Below the pieces are notes generated by a model that did not search any database, had not been told where the DNA came from, and was given only the letters and a program-made list of their open reading frames with translations. 64,000 nt of DNA from Bombus terrestris. Taxonomy: Eukaryota; Arthropoda; Insecta; Hymenoptera; Apidae. The translations under genes and the position numbers were made by a program. Where the stretch lies: the NCBI RefSeq assembly GCF_910591885.1, contig NC_063275.1, forward strand, positions 21,068,501 through 21,132,500, given 5' to 3'. This document shows, one piece after another, positions 11,991-22,910 of the stretch. Positions within the stretch are counted from its first letter, which is position 1. The number at the start of each line of letters is the position of its first letter.

Positions 11991-14900
11991 TTATCACTTT
12001 CAAATTACGTATACAATAATTTATTCATATTTTGCACCTGATACACTGTACCAGTGAAAAATTAAAATATAGTTTATCATACGAACTTATCTTTTATGCG
12101 CATAAATTATATACATAATTGATCAGTATTAAAGAAGCCACAACATTATGAACATAAAACTATTTAAAACCTAAAGAATTTCTTTTATTAATCAAAAGTA
12201 TTACGAGGATGCCATATGGATCAGGTCTTGGGGGTGTTATGATCTTCCACTCGGCTGAGTTCAATATTTTTTATCAGGACAAAGTCAAGTTCCCATTCCT
12301 CTCTTTTCCTCCTTACACTGTTTCTTTTGCCTTTCGACGCAACCCACTGTTTCATATCGTCGATTTTCTATAAGACTGACTCCAAGGCGGTCTAACGCGT
12401 CAGAGTTTTCTGCATTCGCGGTAATTTCATAAGGAGCTACCATCCGAAACGATCGCTTCAATCTTTCTCCTTTACCCTGTTCTTTCTTCTTCGCTGATGT
12501 ATTCTTAATTTAAGCGCCGTCCACATTCCTGGAATTTGAACAAAGCTTCTTCTTTTTTTTTTTTTTTTAGTTCCACGATAAGCACAACACAAACGAGTAA
12601 TCGAGATTGGCTCGAGCAAAGCGGGTGGATTTTATTTTCTGCGGTTTTTCCATAGCGTTCTGTCGTGGTTCTCTTGAAATACGACCGCTTTGAAATACCT
12701 TTCATTTGATTTTAGCCCGTTTAGTATACATTCTTTAGCATGGATTTTAAAAATTTTTTGCTCAGTTTCTCTTCTCTCTTCTTATTCCTTAATTTTTCTG
12801 GTTCGTACAAGATTCAGTATCTTCTAATTTTTGTTAAATTCCAGAAAAATAATAATTCAGTATTGAATTTTTTTATAAATTTTAGAAAATTTATACGGCT
12901 ACTTTAGAGTATCGAGATAATACATGTAAAATATACTACTCCTGAATAATTTTTGTATTTAAGAATATAAACCATTTTCTATAAAGGTTGAAATTCTTCA
13001 TTCATCTTTTCTTTCTTTACAAGCAAGTTTAAAACTTGATACACTGTCAAATCAATTTCATATCGCTACAATTGCTTTTTTATTTGGTTTTGACATTATA
13101 TTTCTTTCATCTTTTTGAACATTCTAAAGTGTTGATTATCATAATATTGATTATGATGTTGAATTTTATAAAACATCGTAGGTCTACCACCTACTTTTAA
13201 TATACAATTTATATTGTCAAACATAAACTTGGACTGTTGAGTCTTATTCTATATCGTAATCAAATTTCTCCTACCAGATCATATTTTAATAACTTTAAAA
13301 ATTCAAATCAAACAATACGATTGTTGCAATATTTAAAACTAACATACCTTTCCCAAAAATTACAAAACTTTCTCCAATAATTTCAATGATTTCAGCTAAT
13401 TAAAAACAAAGAAAAGAAGAGAATACAACAAAGTTTATCACATTTTTTCCTTTCTAAACTTTAATTGTCTTCTCTCTATTATTATACAAGCGATAGTATA
13501 AAAGCATAAACAGTTTCTCACAGAAGAATGCCACAAAAACTCGTTTCTACTTAAACCTCTGGTTTTGTTGCAACCTCTTACAAACGCGACGTCGGTGAAA
13601 ACACGCCTGCATATGATACATTTTACGGTAGACCAGCCACGGTGAAATAATAGGGAGTAACGTATAAAGTTTCGCGTGGTTTCTTTCATGGCACGTCATC
13701 GGGAGGATTGCACAGCCTCGTCGATGTCTCCTCCTCCTCGTGTACGTTAAGAGTAATAGAATTTTGATCGAATACAAACAATCGAGCGGGTGGCAACAGG
13801 AAAAAGTCGCTCGTGGGAATATGGAGAAGACTCTCTATATACCGTTCATCCAATCATCGCGCGGTTCCGCGTGTCTCCCTTCATCTCGCTACTTACTCTT
13901 TCATCTTTTGTCTCTCCTCATTCTTTATTGCATACTTTGTATTTTCCTCGATATATTTTCCGTTTTTGGAATTTGACGTTGGCTACAAAAGCGATTTGTT
14001 TTAAATTTCTATGGCTTCGTACGTTTTATATTTTTTCCCATTTACATAATTTACATAATAGATATATGTAATAATTTGCATCGGGCAAACAAAGCTTCAA
14101 CTATGAGATACAATTACTTAAAAATGTTTGATAAGTATATGTTACTATGTAATTTGCCAGAACTCAGGATGAACGAAACTTTACTTGGAATTTTTCTCAC
14201 AGACTCTCCTTATTAGAATCTCGTTACGAGACCTATTTACATATGAGGCTCTCAGAAAGGCCAAACTGATCAGTTTCACTTTTTATCAATTTTTCAATTT
14301 CATTACACAAGTACATGATTAATGTTCTCGCGTGTATAATTCTGAAAAAACAAATTATTGAACTTTCGCGAGTTCGTTTATTACACGAGGATGATATGAA
14401 TAATAGCAGACTTCAAGATAAATTTTGAAAATAATTTTTACTGTATCATCGCTCTTTACTGCTTTCCAATTTTTTCATGTTCCACCAATGTGGCTTCCGA
14501 GTTGCTCATATAATATATCGACTTATCTAGGAATGAATGTAAACTTTATATCAGTTACTTGTATTTAATCACACACTCGGATATATGTTGTAATGTTGTT
14601 CGACAGAATCCATACAAGTGATTTTCTGCATGAAATTTTTATAATTCATTAAATAATTTTTCATTTAACGATCAATATAAATCAGTTTTATATTATACTA
14701 TATACACTATCGTGTATCTCATTCTTGTTAAAATACATAACTCCCTAAACATGTGAAATTTTTATATGATCCAGCGACATCCAATTATTGAAATAAAGTC
14801 CTCCAAGCATAAATACAACTTCATTCCTAAAGCTTCGCGATATCGAGGTCGCGTAATAAATGACAGAAAACCTCGAAACGAACCGTTCTCCTCCCATTGT

Positions 14901-15000
14901 TCCTATCAATATTCCTGCGGAATCCAGCAAGAAATCTCGATGTACATATTTAGCAATTCGGTGTTTCACGCAAGCGTTGTTCTCGAAACGTACCGCGTCT
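11991..15000. other. Long AT-rich stretch with a small island
   Basis: Mostly AT-rich. A T-homopolymer lies at about 12553-12568. A weak GC-richer patch at 13540-13900 has overlapping short frames on both strands. No gene or RNA is visible. Confidence 0.5.
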
Positions 15001-15700
15001 CGTACAATCGAGTTCGCGGATTGTATCGTGGAATCGCGTGACACAGCACGACACGCTGTACCACGTAAATCATGGGTCCTCGATTGGAGATGTGCACGTG
15101 TAACGGGGTCTCGCGATCGTCAAGGTAGACTGACGTTTCTCTTATTTGATCGTTGATTGTCATGCGAAACGCCGCACTTCCTATTGATTGGGGCCATTGG
15201 GGGTTCCTGTCCCCATCCAGTTCTCTCTTTCTGATACCGTCTTACGCGTGTGTCTTCGCCGTTCCTAGCGGCGGCGGAAGAATACGCCTGGCCTTGTGTA
15301 CGTGCGTCCTTGTACGTATCGTGGTATCTCGTGACAAGAGGGGAAAAAGGAAGGAGAAGAATGCCGGGACAAATTTAGGGACCGTTCGAATGGAGATGCC
15401 GTGTCGATGTTACTCGCATTTGCATTCCGACTTTCGATACAAACCCCTTTGTCCCAGACCTTCTGCCTGGTCGCTCCTCTGTTTCCTATCTTCTTTGTTT
15501 CTTACCTTTGTTTACCATCTTTCTCTCCTTCTTTTCTTCTTCCGACTTCGTTCCTTTCTTCTTTTTACTTTCTATTCAACGTCGTCCTCGACTGTCTGCA
15601 TTCTCTTTCTCAGTTTGCGGTGTCTAGAGTTAACTACCGGATGAAATTTAACCGAAGATCTTCTTTTCCTGGATCTTCACCCTTTTATGATTTTTTGATA
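15001..15700. other. GC island with pyrimidine-rich tract
   Basis: CpG-rich sequence runs to about 15450, followed by a strongly pyrimidine-biased stretch (about 15460-15570) on the plus strand. The 163-codon plus-strand frame at 15153-15644 has no ATG at its reported start and turns into a Phe/Leu/Ser-rich run over the pyrimidine tract. I regard it as chance. Confidence 0.45.
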
Positions 15701-15711
15701 AAGTTATGGTA

Positions 15712-16015
15712 CATTAGCTGCTGTAAGTATTAGGACACCTAGTTGTTACATTTACTGCAAAACTCTAGCAGATTTTACTTTATTTAGTATTTTATATCAT
15801 AATATTTTATATCATAAGATTATATTAATTATTATTAATTATTATTATATTTAGTATTTTATATCATAATATTTTATATCATAAGACGCATATGAAGTAA
15901 GCAAAGTAACAGTTTTGTAGTAACAATACGTAGAAAATAACAGTAGCGAAAAGTATTCGATCTGTGTTATCAGTAGGTGTATCGATAAGTGTGCTAGTAC
16001 TTACGATGATATTGG
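15712..16015. mobile_element. Putative Tc1-type miniature element, about 300 bp
   Basis: The left end, after a TA, reads CATTAGCTGCTGTAAGTATT then AGGACAC. The right end, read on the minus strand from the TA at 16016-16017, contains GTAAGTACTAGCACAC. The core GTAAGTAYTAGSACAC is shared by both ends (14 of 16 identical). No transposase is encoded. The interior holds a duplicated 39-bp AT-rich block (about 15780-15818 and 15848-15885). The TIR core resembles those of insect Tc1/mariner elements; ends outside the core match poorly, so the exact limits are uncertain. Confidence 0.45.
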
Positions 16016-16017
16016 TA

Positions 16018-16879
16018 CCTTTTTCGATACTTTAAATAGCTTTCAATATCATCGTTCACGTCATATATACGTGGACTTTTTCATCCTCCGGTACACACGT
16101 ATGTTCCATTTAAAATCCAGTTAGTCTGCACTGAAATTCAATTGCAGCAAAATGTAACATCTTTACATCGCTATCGAAAACCGTTTCTCAAGTAAAAAGC
16201 TACGTATATCTAGGATCGAGAATTTCTCGTAGTAAAATTGAAACAAGTTCGCGTTCGAAATGAGCCAGAAAATTTCCAGTGGAAAGCGCGATAAAAGCAG
16301 GTCAGCGAGATTGCCGCTAGAATTTCGAGTTGCAAGAAACGACAAGGAACAGAGGACGAAGGGAAAAGAATAATAAGCGATGTAAGAGAGAAAGCGACGA
16401 GGCGAAGAGAAAGAGAGAGAACGGGTGAAGCCGGAGTGATATGTACGGGGCACAGGTATGCGGGGTGAATATTTCACGAGGAAAATTCAGTTACGGGCCG
16501 AAGATTCTCAGGACACGTAGAGCTCGTCCGACGGCGTGCAGCATTTCGAAGTATTTCAGACTTAGTTAGAACGTTTGCGTTTCTATTTAACGTCCGATGC
16601 CTTCGAATCCGCCGCGAGTTTCCTTCCTGTTTTCCCCTGCGAGCATACACTGCATTTTTATACGTCACTGACGATGTGGGATGTGACGCGCACTCCCTGC
16701 TCGCGATAGCTTTTACGATGACGGGCTACGTTGAAATATTTTATTAAGATCGCGAACAAACCTGCACGAGGTAACGCGTTTCTGGCGTTTTGAAAAATTT
16801 AACTTAATGCGTGTGAAGTGTGGTAAAGAAAAATGAATCTTTTTCTAAAACCATAAGATTCCTTATGATTGACACATTG
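16018..16879. other. GC-richer stretch, no gene seen
   Basis: An island at about 16270-16760 includes a purine-rich part (16330-16430). The overlapping minus-strand frames (16163-16477 and 16474-16668) lack domains and have biased composition from the purine tract. Confidence 0.45.
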
Positions 16880-16990
16880 TTGATTTACATACACTTATGG
16901 ACAATTTAGAAATGCATAGAATGCATATAATATATAAAAATATATAGAACATGCAAAGTAGTTACTCGTTATGATATTTAGATGAAACAT
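16880..16990. repeat. Dispersed repeat, copy 3
   Basis: TTTACATACACTTATGGACA followed by ATTTAGAAATGCATAGAATG resembles the segments at 10.63 and 11.87 kb. Sequence to the right again contains ACTCGTTAT and, further on, CTCTTTCAATTA. Confidence 0.42.
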
Positions 16991-17560
16991 ATTTCTGGTC
17001 AAATCCTAACTCTTTCAATTATTTTCACAGCGATATGAATTTCCATAAATTGCATAAATAACAGTCTGTTGATCGATTATTGATAACTATTCGTTTCCTG
17101 TGTAATTTCATTATGTTGAACAATTTTTCATAACATCTGGAAGCTAAAGCTTCCGAATCATTAAACGTAATTAAAACAAATTGTTTCGTTAATATAGAAA
17201 AAATATATCGAGTATCAGAGGCACAAATAGAATATATGATATAGTGTGAAAAAACATTTCATTATTATAACTATCTACTACATATAAGATATCTCAGTTC
17301 TTTGAACTTTGTAAAATTTTGGAATCTAGCTATAGAAGGAGAAATAGTAACGAAAAGAATATCGAGCAAATTCTTGGAAATCCTTCGCATAATCGCAATA
17401 CGAATTTGTTAAAATTCAACAATGTTATCGACTAGATCGACTAAGAGAAAAATTACGTATGAGATATTCGTTAAGTCAACGTTAGTCCTTAATAGCTTAA
17501 ACCTCTTCAAACCTCTTCAAATCTCGCCACTACACCAATCGTTATCGAGATATGGAAAAT
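16991..17560. other. AT-rich stretch
   Basis: No gene is visible. Two imperfect 10-12 bp direct repeats (AAACCTCTTC) occur near 17499-17522. Confidence 0.5.
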
Positions 17561-18420
17561 TGCCACAATTTCACGCGAACTTTCCTCCTCGAGAAGGAAG
17601 AAAAAGGCGCCGCCTTGGCGTCGTATTAATATCCTCCCCGCCTATTATAAATCGCTGACATCGGGGCCGAGTCGAAAGTAAAAATTCTCGTATCTCGGTG
17701 TGTGTACCGCGAGCAGAGCACTCTTTCGTGCGACGCGGTAGCGCAGAATCGAATTCTTCGCCTCATACGCGGGTTCCGGGCTGAAGAAGGAGGGTCGATG
17801 GAGGGCAAAATGGAAAGAGGGTTGGTAGCTGAGTCGACGTCTTTCACCCAATATAAGCGTGGAGTGCGCATAGGAGAGAACGAGAACGAGAAAGAGAGAG
17901 AGAGAGACAGAGAGAGAGAGAGAGGGACGAAAGGGAAGGAAGGAGGAAAATAGACGAGGATGGAAAATGGAAAACCGGAGGAAGGCGCGGGATACGAGAT
18001 TTCGTATGTCTGGCTGTCTGTCCGTCCGTCTGAACCTGGGGGTACATCAGCAGCCGCCAACGAAAGAAGAACTTGGCAGATAGACGCATGCCGCCGCGCG
18101 GAAAACGGAGCAAGGCGGGGAAGGGGAGAAAAAGATAGTACGGATAGTACGGATAGGATAGGTAACCTAATAGAAAGGGCTGGCAGGGGAGCTTGAGCCG
18201 ACGTCATTGGCAGAAGGCTGTCGACTTGTCTGTGAGAGCGGTTTAAAGTCGAATTCAGAAAAGCGAAATCCTCCGGGGTTATCTGTCCTTGCGACATGGA
18301 TGCGCGTAACCTCCATGCACGTGCACCGGATAAATACCGGCTCGTATCATGCTCGTATCTTTCCATCGTTCGATGACACTCTGCGTGCCTTCGTTGTCTT
18401 CTAAAGTTAATTTTTTGCAA
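17561..18420. other. GC island with long minus-strand chance frame
   Basis: A 264-codon minus-strand frame spans 17626-18420, but it crosses the GA microsatellite as a run of Ser/Leu and Ser/Phe. Frames in the opposite strand overlap it. The N-terminal part has no recognisable domain. I do not support it as a gene. Confidence 0.45.
17891..17934. repeat. (GA)n microsatellite in a purine tract
   Basis: Two runs of GA dinucleotides are separated by a GACA interruption, within a wider purine-rich tract at about 17870-17960. Confidence 0.92.
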
Positions 18421-20380
18421 AGAATCTTATGTTGTATAGATATTGGCACGTTATTGTATTTATCGTAGTTGATGGAGTCCAAGTATATTAAATCTCGTGT
18501 CATTTAGTAGCTACTTCTATATGGTTACAAAAATCTAAGCGCCATGTTAGAAAGTAAGGATATGTGTTAATATTTTCCGTAGCTATCGTACACGTAAGTT
18601 TCTTGGAAACGTGAATTGGATTTCTGGCTGTCCTACTTTTATTTCCTAAGGTAAAAATAATTTGGATTGGTAACCTCGAAGCGAACAAGTTATATCATTT
18701 TTTATAAAACGAATTGCGTATTCTACAATGGTTTCATAAACGTATTTCCTCAATATAAGATGCTAAAAATTTGATGAAAGAATAGAATTACAAGCAATAA
18801 AAGAAAATATTCAACGATTCTTAGTGCCAGCTAGAAAAAGAATCTTATACTATCCTATAGCTAATGACGTCCCCACAAAGACCCACAACTCATTGTTATA
18901 TCGCATGCTCAAATAATCTAACACAAATACTGTCTTCCTATTTCCTATTCCCCTCGAAAACCTGTTTCATTAATTAACGAAATTTTACGGCCCCGAAACG
19001 AATCCATGTCCGCGTACATGTCAGACGGAAAATACTTTCGAAGGCACCGGAAGAAGAGGGTGACTACGTTGGAGCATACGAGTTTCGCGTCACCCTTAGA
19101 CTCCATCCTATTCCGCGATTCTACTCACTCATCCCACTTTGCTCAGCCCCTGGGAAGCACAGCGGGACTTCTATTCCTCCCTTCGCATCCCACAGTACCC
19201 GACTCTGACGTCCCGACATCCGCAGTCCTCGCCTCTCTCTTTTCTACCTCCGTTTCCTCTCGTTTCGCGTGTTCTTCCCGCTCTCTTTCGCTAACATCGT
19301 CCTCCTGCAGCCCCTGGTTTCTTTCCAGGTCGTCGTAGCAGCGTTTTCCCTCTTCCCTCGGCCCTCGAGCTTCGTTCGTTCGTCGTTTTCAACCCTCCTC
19401 TCTGCGTCAACTCCTCCCGCCTGCTTCTCGTTCGTACATCCAATATTGTAGATATGTCCCGGTCTCGTCTCGAGAATCGTGAATACGCGCCTAGCGACGC
19501 GACGATTCGCACAGGTGTGTTACCGGTAGACAGGTGGAAGCGCCGTCCTTTCCCCGGGAATCGTGGAATTTTCGACGGTGTGCAAGAAACTGCTTCTCGT
19601 GGGTAGAAATTGTTTAAATAATACGACTGTTTTACGTGTAGCTGATCGTAGGTTTCGTAAGAGTCGTTTTCCAACTTCTTCGATTGCTTCTTTTTATTAG
19701 TATCTCAAAATTACTTTTGGTGGCGATGTAATGAGTAAAGCTAGTATTTCATGGAAGTTTCTGAATTGATTGGTTTTCTAAATTTGAGAATCATTTTCTA
19801 AATGGGAGTAGGATTTAGCATTTTTATGATGGAAATCCTACGTGCTGTAAAAATTGAAGGAAGTTCGGAATTTTCATTCGAGTAGAATTCTTTGTCAAAG
19901 TATAAACCAAGGAAGAGATAAACGTGAAAGATAATAATAATATATTGCAATATTAATATTATTTACAATATTATCTCGTTACTGATATTAGTACTATTAT
20001 TACTAATATCTTTATCAAGCATTTACACATTTACGGGAAATTCGAAGATGCAAAAATACACACAAACGTATGTAATATGCAAGGATCGAATTACCGTGCC
20101 TATCATTTAATTATTTAGTAGTTAAAAGCTAAAACAATTATCTAGACCTAAATTTCAATTTCTTCGTTATATCCATAAAAGTATATGAATATGAATTTGC
20201 GTAAATTTCCGCAGTCTAATTATTTACCGTCATATCTTATTATTAATCAAACGATAAAATCCACATTCATCATTCTCTTCACAAAATCCATAAAATGTGC
20301 AAAACGACCGTTGCCAAAAAATAATCGCATCATCCGTAACACGAGCAAAACCATCCAGCGAATTCATCGGAGCTTAAAGC
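18421..20380. other. AT-rich DNA with a pyrimidine-biased GC island
   Basis: The island at about 19000-19600 is CpG-rich. Its middle (19220-19440) is pyrimidine-rich on the plus strand, producing Ser/Phe/Leu-rich frames on that strand and Arg/Gly/Glu-rich ones on the other. No domain is recognised. The sequence at 19620-20380 is AT-rich. Confidence 0.45.
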
Positions 20381-21080
20381 GTAAATTCGATTGTCACGCT
20401 TGCGAGCTCGAATTCCACGAGGATTCATTTGCCCGGAGCGTATCATCCCCTGAGTCAACTTGGTTCCGTTTGCTCTATATTCGCCGGCGCCACCCTCTCT
20501 CATTTAAGGGTGCACTCGGAGTCAAGGTCGCGATGAGACGTGAATGAGAGAACGAGCGAGACGAGCTGAGGCGCGAGAACGAGAGGGAAACGGACCGCGA
20601 GATAAAGAAAGGGAGCAGTGGGATGAGTAAAAGCGAGAGTAAGCGGGGAAGATGAGAGTCGAAGCGAAGCTGGAGCAAGGTAGATTCCCCTTATAATTAA
20701 TGTGTAAGGGTAGGTCATGGTACGACCGCCCGTTCTCTGCTCTTCCTTCCAAGGGAATTAAATTACATCAGCTGATTCGAGAGACAGAGAAGGAGAGAAC
20801 GGGCTAAGGGGAAGAGGACAAAGAAACCGGAGAGCCATTTCCTCACCTTCCTCCTACCATCTTCGAAGCTTCCTCTTCCTTCTGGACCAGCCACGCTACC
20901 CCAGCAACCACTTGTTAAACGGTTCCATTGTCCTCGAGACTGTACTCGCGCGAGGATGAGCAGTTGATCAAGGAAACTTTGTCAGGGATGTCGGCACGTT
21001 TACGTTGCAGCTATTGTCCACGTTCATCTGGTTCCCCGAGCATGTTTTCAGGAGGATTTTACTCGTTTGCATGGTTTTAG
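20381..21080. other. GC island, purine-biased, no gene seen
   Basis: CpG-rich, with a purine-biased stretch (20540-20660). Three overlapping minus-strand frames of similar length occupy the same DNA, which argues against any one being real. Confidence 0.45.
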
Positions 21081-21950
21081 AGTATGAATATTAAGTAGTA
21101 GGGTTGGTATTAGCTCTTTTCAATTCTCCTCCCTTTGCCTTTTTTCTCTCCATTTATTTTCCTACTCATTTTTCGTCTATGAAAATTCATATTATACTAA
21201 ATTCTGGTCTTTAAAATAAAGACCACTGTTTTTTATATTTTTAATCCACTATTCAGATTTTTAGCCTTGCTGCTAATTGCTAATTAATGGTTCTTGTAGG
21301 TTATACGATCTACTTAATCTACTTAATTATAACAATCTATTTAAATGAAATAATTAGATGACGAAGTAGTTCATACAAGTTGGGAGAAAGCATAAGTACT
21401 TATTGTAAAAAGAGTTTCGTACAGACTGATTTATTAGTATTCATATAGGTTGAATTAAGTTCAAAGTCTATGAGTTTGTTGAAATATAAAATCGTTTTAA
21501 GACCATATAATTTATAATCTTCTTGTAAATACCTTCTCTATTTATTTACCGCAACATAGTATATTTCCTGGAATGTCACTTTAATGATGTGCTGTCACTA
21601 AAACTTGTTAGTCCACGCAACGATGTGTCCACGGATCAATAAAAAAATATCATCATAAGGAATTGTTACAAATATCATAACAGATAGAAACAAATACAAC
21701 GTGGAAACCCAAAATACTCGACAACAAAGTATTATTACTGTCGCTTAGTTTTTCAGTCTTCTTGAACGTTCAACTCGTCCCAAACATTCTATACATTTCC
21801 ACCCTACCTTATTCTACCGCCATTCTTCGCCCTTAAATATCCAAAAGCCCTCTCGATCCAAAAACTAAAAAGCAACTTCCTTCTCCCTCTTTGCCCCCAA
21901 AAAACATCATTCTCAAGGAGATCCTTTAAAATTTCCTCCCAAACGGATTG
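21081..21950. other. AT-rich stretch
   Basis: No gene, RNA or repeat of note is visible. Confidence 0.5.
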
Positions 21951-22910
21951 TGGCTGATGGCGAGTTTCACGAGGGGGTTGCAAATCGAGTCTAATCAGGG
22001 GCGAGCTTAGACGGATCGCGTTCGAAATTCAGGTCCACGGATCCACCTTCCGAGAAGGATCCTTTCCTGATCGTCGAGAGGATCCTTTCTACCGCGCGAC
22101 ACTCGTTTCGCAACATCAGATCGCGGATGGAGAAGAGAGAAGAAGAGGAGTCGCTTGCCAGAGGAAAACTCGCGGTAGATGCGAAAGGGAAGGGGGTTGC
22201 ACGTTGGTAACAATCTCGGATAAGGAATAAAGCTCGCAAGGAGGTCGGTGATGGGGATGTGTTGGAGAAAGAACGTAGGGTTTGGAGGGTGCCAGCGGAG
22301 GCGGATGCGGTACGACGAGGGATGTACGGAAAATAGAAAGAATTCAGATCACGGGACGTGGCGTGGAGCGAGGGGAAGAAGGGGATGATGGTGGAAGTAA
22401 GCGACGAGGTTGGTTCTAGGAGAAGAGAGGAACGCAAAGAGAAGCGAGGAGGAAAAGAGAAGAATGTGGAAAAAGGGAAAGAGGGTAGAGAGGAGAAGGG
22501 CGAGAAAGAGAAAGAGGAAAGGAGTCCCTAGAACGAGAATGGAATCAATACGTGGAGGCAAGTGTGTGCCTCTGGTCCCACATGCGTGTTTCAGTGCCTG
22601 GGGAGGCCAAACACGCGAGTTTCCACGCGAGGGGGTGGATAAAGGCAGCCGCCCCCATCTCCACCTTCTTCTCCTCGTCCTCTACTTCTCCGGTCCAACC
22701 CTCGGGGGCCACACGCGTGTGCGCGCGTTAGCGTGTGTACCCCATATACGAGGAATTCGATGGTATCGAATGTTATTGGAATTTCTTTCTGCTTGCCTCC
22801 GAGGAACAAGCAGTTTGCTCAAATATTGCGAGAAATTATTGTCGCCGACTTTTTGCCGCTAGCTCGGCGGAAGGAATTCGTAATTGTCGGGGATGATGGT
22901 ATCTACCGCT
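21951..22910. other. Large GC island with mirrored long frames
   Basis: Nearly 1 kb of GC-rich DNA. A 148-codon minus-strand frame (21991-22437) and a 150-codon plus-strand frame (22410-22862) meet at the polypurine tract. Neither starts in a good context nor shows a domain. The island could be a promoter, enhancer or untranslated exon. Confidence 0.45.
22419..22524 (+). repeat. 106-bp polypurine tract
   Basis: Only about seven pyrimidines interrupt 106 bases of A and G on the plus strand (AAGAGAAGCGAGGAGGAAAA is typical). Tracts like this can form triplex DNA, but it may also be neutral slippage. Confidence 0.85.

Noticed and set aside
17626..18420. 264-codon minus-strand frame
   Set aside because: It crosses a GA microsatellite as a Ser/Leu/Phe run, overlaps opposite-strand frames, and has no domain or splice context.
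21991..22862. Two frames of about 150 codons, one on each strand
   Set aside because: Each is built largely on purine- or pyrimidine-biased DNA in a GC island, starts in poor context, and shows no recognisable motif.
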